DNA from: Armigeres subalbatus
Lineage: Eukaryota; Arthropoda; Insecta; Diptera; Culicidae
Direction of reading: 5' to 3'
Length of the DNA: 64,000 nucleotides
Assembly (NCBI RefSeq): GCF_024139115.2
Contig: NC_085139.1
Coordinates: 255,164,067-255,228,066, forward strand
Shown here: piece after piece, positions 45,335-55,500 of the stretch
Position numbering within the stretch: position 1 is the stretch's first letter
How the letters are laid out: each line of letters begins with the position of its first letter
Notes under the pieces: generated by a model
What the model was told of the DNA's origin: nothing
Databases searched by the model: none
Seen by the model: the letters and a program-made list of their open reading frames with translations, nothing else
Translations under genes and position numbers: made by a program

Positions 45335-46342
45335 ATGAAATCAGCGGTGACCATAACGCTCGCTCTATTAATTGCATCTAGCAGCAGTTCAGTGGTAATG
45401 GTCCGTTTACATATGAGCTAGTTCTAGCGGACAATGCACTGTCCGACAATACTAGCACGATATTAGCATCATGTAAACAGGAATTGTCCACGCTAATATG
45501 CGTTTACATTATGCTAATTTCGTGCTAGTGTTGTCGGACAGTGCATTGTCCGCTAGAACTAGCTCATATGTAAACGGGCCATAACCGTTCCTCAGATATC
45601 TCGCATTGTTGGCGGAACCAATGCACCCACGGAGTCCTATCCATATATGGTGTCAATCCGGTTGACTTCATTGGAAACTACGGGCTTCGGTGACGGATTT
45701 TACTGTCAAGGGGTTCTTGTTTCACCAAAAGCCATCCTGACCAGTGGTGAATGTGTACTGAATGGCAGTGGACTTCGCTTTCCAGAGGAGTTAAGCTTGG
45801 TTCTGGGAACAACCTCCAGGGTCAATGCAAGCGGTGCTACTGGGGTGCAAGCGGAGCGGATTTGGATTACCCAAGATGGCCACCTAGCGATTCTGAAGCT
45901 TGTGCAGGAAGTATTGGACTTGAGGGCAGTGATACTGAACGAATTTCAACAGGATGTTGGTAAACAATGTATTCTGACGGGGTGGGGAGCGAACAGTACC
46001 GAAGACAAGCCAGTTGACAGACTACAGGAAGTATACGTGAGAATTGTCGATGAAAAATGTTCCGATTCTATGATTTGTACCAGCACGGGTAAGGAGAACG
46101 TTGGAGTATGTTCGTGGGACACAGGCATGCCCTTGCTTTGCGATGGTTCACTGTCAGGTGTTCTTTTTGGGAAGCCTGATAAATGCGGGATTGAGGTGGC
46201 AACATTTGTCAGTGTTCGCACTCATTGGGAGTGGATCAGATCCCAAATAGCAGCAGCTAATGATGCAAATTATAGGGTGTTGACTACATCTATGCTGATT
46301 CTTTGTTATTTGATGGCTGTCGAACTGAATATTACGAAATAA
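45335..46342 (+). CDS. second serine protease homologue, interrupted by a MITE (possible intron)
   Basis: ATG at 45335 gives 20 codons of signal peptide (MKSAVTITLALLIASSSSSV). A 183-bp MITE follows with an in-frame TAG, then the frame resumes as ISRIVGGTN and runs to 46342. MITE plus duplication is 186 bp, so the frame is kept. GT at 45395 and CAG at 45593-45595 are both phase 0, so splicing out 45395-45595 would restore one ORF. Catalytic positions are lost: LTSGEC (His to Glu), DGHLAIL (Asp to His), CSWDTGMPLLC (Ser to Thr). A C-terminal hydrophobic stretch (TSMLILCYLMAV) resembles that of its upstream paralogue. If not spliced, it is a pseudogene or starts at 45647. Confidence 0.75.
45399..45581. 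mobile_element. 183-bp palindromic MITE, Harbinger-like
   Basis: Long inverted arms (about 70 bp) begin TGGYCCGTTTACATATGAGC, flanked by TAA (45396-45398, 45582-45584). A TWA duplication fits PIF/Harbinger. It lies between signal peptide and mature domain of the second protease homologue. Confidence 0.88.
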
Positions 46343-46344
46343 AC

Positions 46345-46965
46345 TGCAATGCTTTCAAATTATTTTTTAAAAGGTTTATTTTTTTGAACATAAATGTGAG
46401 TCCTTGAATATGCGACAAGCGCAACAAGACAATATATTGTCTATTAACAATGACGAAAAATAGCGTATTATATTAATTATAATTATAATATTATTAATTA
46501 TAATTATAATATCATTTCATTACAAAATCCACCTGGCATAATGCACTGAATACTTCAATAAACGGCAGTTCTGTGCGTGCCCTGCCTCAGAGCATAAGTG
46601 ATTGATCATAGATTTTATCATGCGTAATGAATAATGGCTCATTTAATCATTATTCATTGATCATAATCATATGAAAAATATGATCTAATCATTATTAACT
46701 AATCGTTAATCATAGAATTTTACATATAATCATTTATCGCTAATCATATTCATAATCATTGGCGTAAATAAGGAAGGGTAAGGTGGTGGCTTAGCTCTCC
46801 CTGGAAAACAAATTAGACCTCCTAAGATTTGAAAAATTAGTTTAGCAGTGATTTACTGAAAAAGTTTGAAGACAATAGCGTTATCTTCCATTTCAAAATT
46901 CACCCAATCATAATGAGTGGAAGACAATAAATGAGCTTGTTTCTCATTTCCGAGGAAGATTCCTG
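46345..46965. other. no gene; AT-rich tandem duplication
   Basis: At 46471-46512 a 21-bp AT-only unit is present twice and can fold on itself. From 46590 to 46760 many ATCAT/ATGAT words form a cryptic repeat. No coding. Confidence 0.6.
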
Positions 46966-47226
46966 CACCCAAAAAAATCTGCACGTTCTTTCCACCTGAA
47001 AAAATACGTATATTTTTTCCACCTGAAATTCACGTAACTTTTACCTGATTTTCCGATAGAAATTTCATTCTACGTGAAAATCAGGTAAGTTCTACCTGAG
47101 TTTTGAATAGAATTCACCGGACACGTAAGTTTCACCTGAATTTTCTGAAGCATTTGCAGCTACGTGTGCACGTAAAATGTACCTGAAAATTCAGGTGAAA
47201 ACAACGTTTAGATTATTTGGAGTGTG
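46966..47226. mobile_element. MITE with CACCTGAAAATCA-rich interior
   Basis: Termini CACCCAAAAAAATCTGCACG and CAACGTTTAGATTATTTGGAG are inverted relatives. The interior repeats ACCTGAAWWTCAGGTRA and CACGTAA words in both orientations. Related in style to 28725-28918 and 49483-49675. Duplication unclear. Confidence 0.7.
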
Positions 47227-47403
47227 TGTGGCAGTGAAATTGCATTTGGTGTTAATTATGAAAAGGCAATATCTAATTGGTTTGAAAGCACCGAAGTAAG
47301 CTTCGTATGAACAACATCGGAGAGCCACCAAAATATCAATCAAAGCAATCGTGGTACTTCGCCAGCAGAAAAAGACATGTGCACGGTATACAGAATCAAG
47401 GTA

Positions 47404-47569
47404 GGGGGTCATACACTAATTACGTAAGCACTTATGGGGGGAGGGGGGGTCAGCCATTTTCTTACGCTCCATATAAATAAAAAATAATTTGTATGGGAAA
47501 AATTTTACATGGGGGTAGGGGGGGTTGAAAAACCCTGAAAAAATGCTTACGTAATTAGTGTACGGCCCC
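47404..47569. mobile_element. 166-bp TA-flanked MITE
   Basis: Arms GGGGYCRTACACTAATTACG are inverted at both ends, with TA at 47402-47403 and 47570-47571. Confidence 0.88.
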
Positions 47570-47571
47570 TA

Positions 47572-48330
47572 GGCTCGTAAAGAAAACGACAGTTCAAAAG
47601 TGACGTGATTGCTATCAGTATGAACGAGTGCAAAAGAAAGCTAAACTCAATCGTAGAGCGTTGGCTTGCTTCGTCCCTAGCAGCGATAGAAGTGACGTCA
47701 ATTGTTTACAGTGAAAATTTATGTTTACGTACGTTTCGATAGTGCCTTGTTTCTGCGTAGACCGTTCGGCCTAATGACCCAGCATCGTTCGGATATGGAT
47801 CAGATAGCAAACTCTCGTAGTCAGCATAAACCAAATCCTTCTACCCATCACAAGTTCAAGGCTGAGGTAAGAAATAATTAGCAAAAAAATCATCGAGTCC
47901 CCAACGGGAAGAAAAAATGAAGAACGCAACAAAATGTAGATAAATATTTTTCATTTAATTTTTTTTTCTTGCTTTTCACTCGTCTAAATATTTTGACTTT
48001 TCAGGTATTGGCATGGATAAGCCGAATAATTCGCCAAAAGCGGCTTATGAGTAGCACTAAAGCTTTATTACGGTCTTAATAGCACTGTTGACCATTCTTT
48101 AAATGCGGCTATAAAATCGAATTTAAGTGACTTAGTGGTTACTTGGGGGGTTACTTGTTTCCATTGTTTACAAGACTCCGCCCCTTTGCGGGGAGGTATT
48201 TCGAGAACTTAAACCTTCGACTTAGGAAACCACAAAATTTTCGGTACATTTCTCGTCTCGTACATTTCCTCCTTGCAACCTTGTCGATCTTCTTGCTGGC
48301 GTATGGGGTTTTCGTCCCGTTTAAAAAAAA
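47572..48330. other. no supported gene
   Basis: Short plus- and minus-strand open frames only. A CAG acceptor-like site is near 48004. Nothing recognised. Confidence 0.4.
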
Positions 48331-48339
48331 ACTCTTACG

Positions 48340-49180
48340 GCATTTACGTACCTCGAGGTGGACTGCTCGAACTGCAGGAGAACCGCGCATCCCCTCCCGA
48401 CGGCCGACCGTCATCGCAACCGGCCCAAGGTAGTCTACAACACCCACCGCACTAATCGGCTACTGATGTAAAGTTATAAGCTGCACCGGTGGCAGAGCTA
48501 TGGACAGACGGTAGCCACCGATGTATCTTAATGACTAGCCGCTTCGTGATAGCTTCGGATGAGCAGCTCCGTTATCCTGTGGTTCCTTGTCAGTGTATAA
48601 TAGGAAACCTTTTATCGTATAGCATGTACTCGGCTTCCTTCAGCCACCTCTCAGCTCGCATTACTCCCTCTTCAGCCAACGTCGGCTCCATCTGATACAA
48701 TGCGCTTGGCCGATTCGACAGTCGCATCTTTCACTAGATTTTTCTGCAATGTATGCAACTCGTTCGGGCACCAGTACTAGCTTCCAAAGCACTTCCTCTG
48801 CTTGATGGATCTCGCTCTGCTGGAAAGACCTCAACGTCGCCTTGTTTTTTTTCAGAAGGTCATCACCGTCATTGGCTTTTTGCTAACAATTTCCGACAAA
48901 CCGTTGAACAGCAACTATTATTCCTATCAGCTTCTTTCACCGGTTGATTACCGTTGACCACCGTGATTCCCATCATGGAAAACGAAACGTTCCTTCATTT
49001 ACTCGGCCATATATGCGTACGGAATGATCGGTACCGGCCTCATACACAAAATCAGTTCCACTGAACCATTGGATGCCTGATGTGGGAAAAGGACCTTCAC
49101 ATAACTTCGTCATGACGTCCGCAATATTCCTCCGCGTCGATGCCCAACGTCTATTTACCACCCTTGTCCCCTGGATCAAC
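48340..49180 (-). pseudogene. BEL/Pao retrotransposon fragment (RNase H end and integrase)
   Basis: Right to left: NRRWASTRRNIADVMTKLCE and WFSGTDFVYEAG match the region between RNase H and integrase in BEL/Pao. HRITELLIRSYHEAASH is a remnant of the zinc-binding region, and VDYLGPVAMTVGRREG with AVHLEV is the start of the integrase core. Many stops. LTRs, gag and RT are absent; the fragment ends abruptly near 48345. Confidence 0.8.
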
Positions 49181-49482
49181 GCCGGAGGAAATCATTTACA
49201 TTGTGTGGAAATATTACGGGATGATCAGTTGAGGTTAGTTTACTGTTGGCAACTTTTCCTTCGTGGTTCGGCAATGTTTCGCTGCAAATAATTGAAAAAT
49301 GTTTTAAAATGTATGAATGTATAAAAAGGTCTTGCAAGCAAATGGTACAAACCTCATAATCAATCGATTTCTGCATACACATGGGAAATCAGAACTTGGA
49401 AAGAAAATATATCTAATTACTGACTAGGGTTATGATGAATGTTTCTGACAGAACAAAAAACAATCTGAGTGAGTTCTCATCT
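49181..49482. other. no supported gene
   Basis: AT-rich; nothing recognised. Confidence 0.4.
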
Positions 49483-49675
49483 AAGTGACATGTCCAGTGA
49501 CATGAAATTCACGTAAATCATATAGTTTATTTAGCTGAATTTTACGAAAATTTGAATAATAATCATGTTACACCGCTTACGTTTTATGAGCATCAGGTAA
49601 AGTGAGTGGTATGATTGAGATTTTGTGGTTACGTGATTTTTCACGTAACGTTAACGGATTGATTATTTTGAGTGT
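49483..49675. mobile_element. MITE of the CACGTAAAT family, copy 2
   Basis: Collinear with 28725-28918 and ends GATTATTTTGAGTGTA. It directly abuts the inverted-repeat structure at 49676. Confidence 0.7.
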
Positions 49676-50231
49676 ACAAATCCGTAAATCACAAACACTT
49701 TTATTGTGCTCAGAAGATTCTACCCGGGATTTAGGTGAAACACTCAAGGAAACAGTTGAGAATCGATGATCAACTGTGATGAAAAGAAGAACAAGTGTCA
49801 AAACAAGGAAAAAGAAGCCGTCTTTGCAGGTCTCGTCTCAGGCTGAGACCTGAGACCTGAGACGAGACCTGCAAAGACGATGATCATCGATTCTCAACTG
49901 TTTCCTTGAGTGTTTCACCTAAATCCCGGGTAGAATCTTCTGAGCACAATAAAAGTGTTTGTGATTTACGGATTTGTAAACTTATTTTTATAAAGATTTT
50001 CCTATCGGAAATAAAACACGTATTCATAACAGTTCAATATTAACTGTCCGGCTTTTCTAGAATACTTTTCAAAGTGAAAAAGTACTCGTAAAACAAAATC
50101 ATTCGGAATACTTTTTGAGGGATACCAAAACTTTTACACAAAAAGGTGCTGGTTGCATCTGACAATTCGTGACAGCGCTTGCTGGTTGCAGATGAAGTTA
50201 CATTTTTTCCTCTTTGCAAGTCCCGTCCCAG
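49676..50231. mobile_element. head-to-head copies of the 422-bp element
   Basis: 49676-49841 is the right part of the element in the orientation of 40475-40896; 49857-50231 is a near-complete copy in the opposite orientation with a short internal deletion. The two form a large inverted repeat around 49842-49856. The bases flanking the full copy are CCTGAGAC and GTCTCAGG, which are reverse complements and not a direct duplication. Confidence 0.85.
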
Positions 50232-50239
50232 GTCTCAGG

Positions 50240-50765
50240 TTCTCATTTACCGTTCTCAATAGTTTGAACCGAGTACCGCCGCACACCGCCACTTCTCATC
50301 GGACGCAGACATCATGCACGCGTACAAAAAAAATGAGATTGAGCAACGACTGCTACGCGCACATAAAATTTAGCGCGCGCGAGTCTCACGAAGCTTGTGT
50401 ACCTCATATTAACATTGGTGAGTCGCATTGAGACATCTCAATGCGATCAGCTCATGCGCTGTTTGCCATGTCAAACCTTTGCAAACAACAGCGGAGATGC
50501 GTAAAACAGCTTGGGCGGGAAATTTTCATTTAATAATATCGTCGCCTTAGTAACGCCAGCTATGCATTTCTAGCGCATGAGATGTGTCTCATGAGACGTA
50601 CATTGAGACACGCTCACGTAGTTATTTCATGCACGCGCTACATTCTCTCGTCGCACTGAATCGGTGCTACGTGAGCTTTTGAAGCTCACGGCACACTGTC
50701 TCATCCATGTGTATATGTCGTATTCGGATGTCAGCATGTTGCTGTTGCCGCTGTACTCGTTTCCT
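50240..50765. other. no gene; imperfect palindrome 50420-50630
   Basis: GTGAGTCGCATTGAGACATC and, 190 bp on, GAGACACGCTCAC with intervening CTCATGCGC/GCGCATGAG words form an imperfect foldback, possibly an old MITE. No coding. Confidence 0.4.
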
Positions 50766-50772
50766 CTCAGTG

Positions 50773-51310
50773 GCCCTGACAAAGGGCCTTTGTGGTTTTT
50801 TTTGTGTGCTGCCAACAAGCCGTTTCCTCGGTGGCCCTGATAAGGGCCGTTGTTTCGATGCTTTTCTCTCAGCAGTAACGCCGCCGCCGAAGCTTGACAG
50901 AAGACCGTTGGGTTGGTATAACGAAGCTGCCGCTGCCTCACTTCAACGAATGCGACACAATGAGATTCACCTCCAACGCCACTGCCGTCTCGGGCTCGGC
51001 TCCGCGTTTTGCTCCCACGCTACTGCTAGTCCTCCCTCCAATGCCAACACAAGCAGGGGTTGGATGTGTATGGCCGCTCAACGCCGCTATCCTCTCGGGC
51101 TCGACTCCAGCAAGGCAGCCGCTTTTCGTTTCCGCGCTACTGCCAGTCCTCCAATGCCAACACACGAACAGGGGTCGAATGTGTTCGTTTTCCTTCGGGC
51201 GTTCCGCTTCCTGCGATGCTTCGTCGTTCGCTTTTGACTGATGAATGAGCTTGACAACGGAACGGCTCGCTAAATATAGTTGCGGGCTGACACGATTGAC
51301 CAATCAGCAT
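50773..51310 (-). other. histone-gene-like transcription unit without a histone ORF
   Basis: On the minus strand, an octamer-like TTTGCAT (near 51330), a CCAAT box (51300-51307), TATA (51270-51279) and an initiator CATCAGTC (51236-51243) precede about 390 bp. A perfect histone-type stem-loop GGCCCTTATCAGGGCC (50848-50833) follows and a second, imperfect one lies at 50789-50773. This is the compact architecture of a replication-dependent histone gene. The body is GC-rich, holds a tandem duplication of about 118 bp (GTGTTGGCATTGGAGG units), and no frame matches H1, H2A, H2B, H3 or H4. It is either a decayed histone gene or a stem-loop-terminated non-coding RNA. Confidence 0.45.
50833..50848 (-). 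terminator. histone-type 3' stem-loop
   Basis: GGCCCTTATCAGGGCC satisfies GGYYYTHHTHARRRCC at every position, preceded by CAAC and followed by ACCG as in histone mRNAs. A GAGGAAACG purine patch downstream could serve as the U7-binding element. A related 17-nt stem-loop with one extra loop base is at 50773-50789. Confidence 0.55.
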
Positions 51311-51908
51311 CAACGGAGGGGAAACAGCAAATGCAAACAAATTATTTTTCTTCTTATTTTTGTTTGTTTTGACGTAGGACTACGTCTGTGTTTTCTATAT
51401 TGGGGTACACTTTACGATTGCGAAAATCGGGGACCGTCACGAAAATATGATAGACTTTAAACTTTAATATCTAAGCCGTTTCTCGATGGATTTTCATTTT
51501 TTTGGACCATTCGATCAAGGATGAGTCAACGCTTCTTTGTATTTATATGAAAATACTGAATTTTAACTATTTATTATCGAAAATTGATAAAAAGTTTAGA
51601 AATAGGTCAACCAACCAATCACGTACATGCATCACTAGCACAGACATCAAAAATCAATCACTTGCGGGTTTGGATCTAAACCTCAGTTTTACAAGATTTT
51701 ACGCAGAGCAGACGCATCAAAGTGATCGCAGCGGAGCGGACACAGCATCACGGAGGCGATAATGACATTTTCAAAGGAAATCCATCGCATTGGTGGTGGT
51801 GCTCGATGTGTTGCTGCAGATCATTCAACCTCAACGAATCAGAATTTCATATGAAGAAAAGGTTGACCATAAAAATAGCACTGTGGCGATCCCGCACCGC
51901 CAGTGCCG

Positions 51909-52313
51909 ATGCTGAAAATTTATTACAAATTGTGGTGTCGGTTAGTTGGAAAGGAAAATTGGTTCTTCTCAGGACCAACATTTTACGAAAAGAAAGAGTT
52001 AATTGCGAAAATGGACTGTTTCGGTGGCATCGGGTTTAGCGTGGTAGTTTGGTTGCTGTTAGTGATTCCATCCATTCAAATTCACTACATCATCTCCCTC
52101 CGATGCGCTATCAATTCAAATTTACGATTGAGTTTTGCTTCAAAGCGAAAGTTTATTTCGGATAGTCGGATCAACCTTCTTTTGTATAAAATCAATGAAG
52201 ACGCCACCTCAGTGGAAACTTTCTACAGCAACCATCCATCGGTGAACGTCGCTCGGATAGACAGATGGCAAGACATAATAATTGGTAATATGGAGAAACT
52301 TCGTCTTGAGTGA
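51909..52313 (+). CDS. hypothetical protein with one membrane segment (unit A)
   Basis: 134 codons from ATG 51909. Features are GKENWFFSGPTFYEKKELIA, a hydrophobic segment GIGFSVVVWLLLVIPSIQI and a C-terminal TSVETFYSNHPSVNVARIDR. The same frame is largely preserved in unit C (60357-60664), and the C-terminal part in unit B near 59900-60015 shows mainly synonymous changes, which hints at past coding. I recognise no family. The DNA under WFFSGP also fits the histone stem-loop consensus, so the frame could be incidental. Confidence 0.35.
   Translation: MLKIYYKLWCRLVGKENWFFSGPTFYEKKELIAKMDCFGGIGFSVVVWLLLVIPSIQIHYIISLRCAINSNLRLSFASKRKFISDSRINLLLYKINEDATSVETFYSNHPSVNVARIDRWQDIIIGNMEKLRLE
51961..51976 (+). 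promoter_or_regulatory. histone-type stem-loop match (plus strand), unit A
   Basis: GGTTCTTCTCAGGACC fits GGYYYTHHTHARRRCC with one G-T pair, followed after 11 bases by GAAAAGAAAGAG, resembling a U7-binding downstream element. Repeated at 59709-59724 and 60492-60507. May be coincidental with coding. Confidence 0.35.
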
Positions 52314-52443
52314 AATTTCTGCTGTTATTCCTCGTAACAATACACATCTAAGATAAACTACATCTCATAACAAAATTCAGAATCGAGAAAATTTCATAGG
52401 ATTCTTAGAATTTGTCATTCTCCGAATGGTCCGTTGTCTGCGA

Positions 52444-52655
52444 AATCCCGATCGAAATGGCTCGCGCGCGCCGAAAAACAGTTTTCTTATATCTAATGAA
52501 GTAATTCCATTAGCCCCGCCCCTTCATTAATCGTTATGAGTGCACATTATATTTACACTCATATCAGATCACAAAGGGGCGGGGCTCACGGGCTTAATTT
52601 ATTAAATACAAGAAAGCTGCTGTTCAGCGCGCGCGAGCCATTTTGATCGGGATTC
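52444..52655. repeat. GC-box palindrome with facing TATA-like motifs, copy 1
   Basis: Arms begin AATCCCGATCRAAATGGCTC, run through CGCGCGCG and TTATATCTAATG/TTATTAAATAC, and reach GCCCCGCCCC near the centre, inverted on each side. The second copy is at 60154-60363. It could be a foldback element or a divergent promoter. Confidence 0.7.
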
Positions 52656-52804
52656 CACAGAGAGCGGTTCGACATTCAATGCAGCGGAGCGGACACAGCA
52701 GCACGAAGTGGGTGGCAATGCTGAAAATTTATTTCAACTTTTGAAGGCTTAGCGAAAAATCATCGAGTGGCGGTCGGACAGTTGCAACGCAAGGTGTCGA
52801 CAAG

Positions 52805-53318
52805 TGTGAAGTCCATACACAATTTCCCGTGAAGTGATATTTAGAAAAATAGAACCTTCACTGTTGACGGTTGACAACGATCTCCTTTATTGAAACCATT
52901 CTTGAAACATGTAAACTACTGGAGACACTTGAAGCACTTTGGTTTGAGGAGAAAACGGCGATCACCAATCAGTGATCAATATCGTAAGAGTAGGAAAGAG
53001 ACAAATAGCTATGGCATATTGAATGGGTTCTGAAATAGGAGAAAGGCGAATAAGGTACTTGACAACAACGAACCACATCTGGCTTGGTGACAATAATTTA
53101 CAACATGACACGTTCGGGTCGGAATTGCTGTAATAGCTTTTTAAGTCATCGAACTGCTTATGCACTCGTATGCACTCGTTGCGTAAGCAGTTGGATGATT
53201 CTGGGAAGAAAGGAATTTTATATTCAAGAGAACCTTTAGGGTGGTCTACTTTGAATTGGATATCCTGATGAACGTTATTTTAGAAATAGTTTGTAACATG
53301 TGTTTTGCACATGTCACA
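52805..53318 (-). repeat. 3' LTR of 412/mdg1-like element
   Basis: On the minus strand it starts TGTGACATGTGC and ends GGACTTCACA, 514 bp. A 67-codon frame inside is identical in both LTRs and is not considered coding. The purine-rich GTAGGGGAATGG abuts it at 53319-53330; a second tract is near 53460-53476. Confidence 0.92.
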
Positions 53319-53505
53319 CCATTCCCCTACGGAGAAAAAGAAAGTTGAGTGTAACGAAAGTTTCTTTTTGTTTTGTTATGCTTCAAATGCCTCTCACAAT
53401 TTTAATTTGCTTGTAAAACGATTTACTATAAATTTTGAGATAATGGGATTTTAAATGCACCCCTTCCCCCTAACGGAGAAGGTGACTATAACTTTATAAT
53501 TTTCA

Positions 53506-54395
53506 TCACTTTTTGATTAATCTTGTTTTGTGTACTTCTGTCGTTTTGTTATTTTTATCTCGGATAATAGCGTTAGTGTTTTTCAGTTTTTCTATTTGAT
53601 ATGGGCCGCTGTACACTGGTTGTAATTTATGACTATTTTCGATTTTTAAGTATACTATGTCTCCTATGCGTATATCTGTGGGTGTAATTGTTTTATTTAA
53701 ACTAGAAGTTCGTTTATGTTTCCTATTTAAAATTGTTTGCATTACGTTGTTGTGAGTTACTTGGAGTCTAAATTTGAGTTCTTTCTGGTAGGATTCTAAG
53801 TTATATAGTGGATCTATTTGTGAGTTTTGACAAAATTTAAAAAATTTGAGTTTTTTACCAAAAATAAGTTCAAAAGGGGTGTAATTGTGATCTGTATTTG
53901 GTGTCGTATTGTAAGCGAAGCAATAGAAAGGTAGCCAATCATCCCAATCAATTATACGTTCATTTGCGAATATCCTCAAATACTCATTTAGGCATTTGTG
54001 GTTACGCTCTAATGCACCGATTGTTTGGGGATGGTAAGCTGTCGAACAAGTATGGTTCAACTGTAATAAACTGCATATTTCATCAAATACGCCTTTGTAT
54101 TCAGTCCCTTGATCTGTCTTAATGCATCTCATAGGGCCATAAATTAGAATACATTTTTCTACAACTGCTCTGGCAATTGAAACAGCTGATTTGTCCGGTA
54201 CAGGTATTGCAATCACATACTTGGAAAGATCGCATTGCAGTGTTATTGCATAGCGGTTTCCTTTTTCTGTGAGCGGAAACGGTCCTACCGTGTCAATGGA
54301 CACCACGTCAAATGCTTTCTGAGGTGTAGTTGTAATAATAGCGGTGTTTTTACTGATATTGCATGCTTGTTTATTGTACAAAGCTCGCATGATCT
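53506..54395 (-). pseudogene. integrase catalytic core and C-terminus of 412/mdg1-like element
   Basis: FDVVSIDTVGPFPL, RCIKTDQGTEYKG and IGALERNHKCLNEYL supply the D, D and E residues. The C-terminal domain carries RIGDIVYLKIENSHKLQPVY and GPYQIEKL, ending at 53506 in VHKTRLIKK. It is separated by one base from the upstream zinc-binding part. This 290-codon block is otherwise intact. Confidence 0.92.
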
Positions 54396-55500
54396 GACGT
54401 AATCTGAAACTATTTGTTTCATGTTTGGCCAGGAATATAATGATTTCAATTTTCTATATAGTCTATTTATACCCGGATGACCTCCCACTGGAGCGTCATG
54501 GTGTAATTTTAATATGTTGTCGATTTCTTCCGCATTTGTTACTTGAACGGGCTTCTCATAAATTAATATGGTAGCGTTCCTAAGAACTGCATTACCTAAG
54601 TCTTTAAAAGAATTTATTTTGAAATGATTGAATAAAATATCGTTATTTTGAATTGCTAGCTTCTTGGGTATTATGAATTTTTTTCGTGTATTATCGATAC
54701 CTACATTATCAGTAGTTATTTCATGGTCAGGCCTGCCATCTATTATTTCTAGAATATTTTCTAATTGTAACTTTAAATTTTCGGCATTGTCTATTGCGAG
54801 CGCTATCACTGGAGATAGTCTCTTCCGAAATTTCTTATCATATATTATCATGTTTATGTAATTTTTGTTATTACTGTTATAAGAAAATGACAGTTTTGGC
54901 AAGTCAAAAACATCTAAATTACTAGGCGCTTCATACACATGGAGTTGATCAGTCTCTTTAGTATGAAGGTCTGGTTTTTTAGTGTTATTTCTCCTAGACA
55001 TCGATCGTGTAACTATATACATTTGTTTGAGTGTGTCAGATGTGATTTGTATTCTAGACAAAGCATCTGAGAGCACGTTGGATTTGCCTTTTATATTCCA
55101 CATCAAAATTATATTCCTCTAAATCCCATCTCATACGAGTTAGTTTTGAGGACGGATTTTTGAGCGAAAACAAATATATTAATGGACGGTGGTCTGTCCG
55201 TATAATAAATTTACGACCATAGATGTAAGATCGAAAGTAATCAACTGCCCAATGGATTGCAGTTAATTCCTGCTCGATAGTCGACTTGTTCGATTCACCC
55301 TTCGTGAATGCTTTACTCGCAAAAGCGATTGGTAACTCGATATCATCGTGTACCTGTGCGAGCACTGCTCCGCAGGCTATTTTTGATGCGTCCGTTATTA
55401 TAATAAAATCTTTTTTATAATCTGGGAATTGCAAGATTTGGGGGGATAACAATTCTTGTTTCAAAATTCGAAAGATTTTGACATTCGTCAGACCAATCAA
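54396..55500 (-). pseudogene. RNase H and integrase zinc-binding region of 412/mdg1-like element
   Basis: RNase H: FIIITDASKIACGAVLAQ, IEQELTAIHWAVDYF and IIRTDHRPLIYLF. Then KGKSNVLSDALSR, a long linker and the HHCC zinc region LHHDAPVGGHPGINRLYRKL with SCELCTINKHA. A shift near 55080 separates RNase H from the linker. Confidence 0.9.

Larger units (their letters stand above)
51728..52680 (+). repeat. tandem unit A of an unidentified repeat family
   Basis: Starts at GCAGCGGAGCGGACACAGC. It contains an open frame, a GC-box palindrome (52444-52655), and ends where the same start sequence opens unit B (52681-52804 plus 59653-60379), then partial unit C (60380-60760). Units are diverged but collinear. 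Confidence 0.75.

Noticed and set aside
50707..51237. 176-codon plus-strand frame rich in Cys and Arg
   Set aside because: It overlaps the tandem GC-rich repeat and the minus-strand histone-like signals; competing frames on both strands are equally open.
52962..53165. 67-codon frame repeated exactly at 59296-59499
   Set aside because: Identical because it lies in the two LTRs of one retrotransposon; not evidence of a gene pair.
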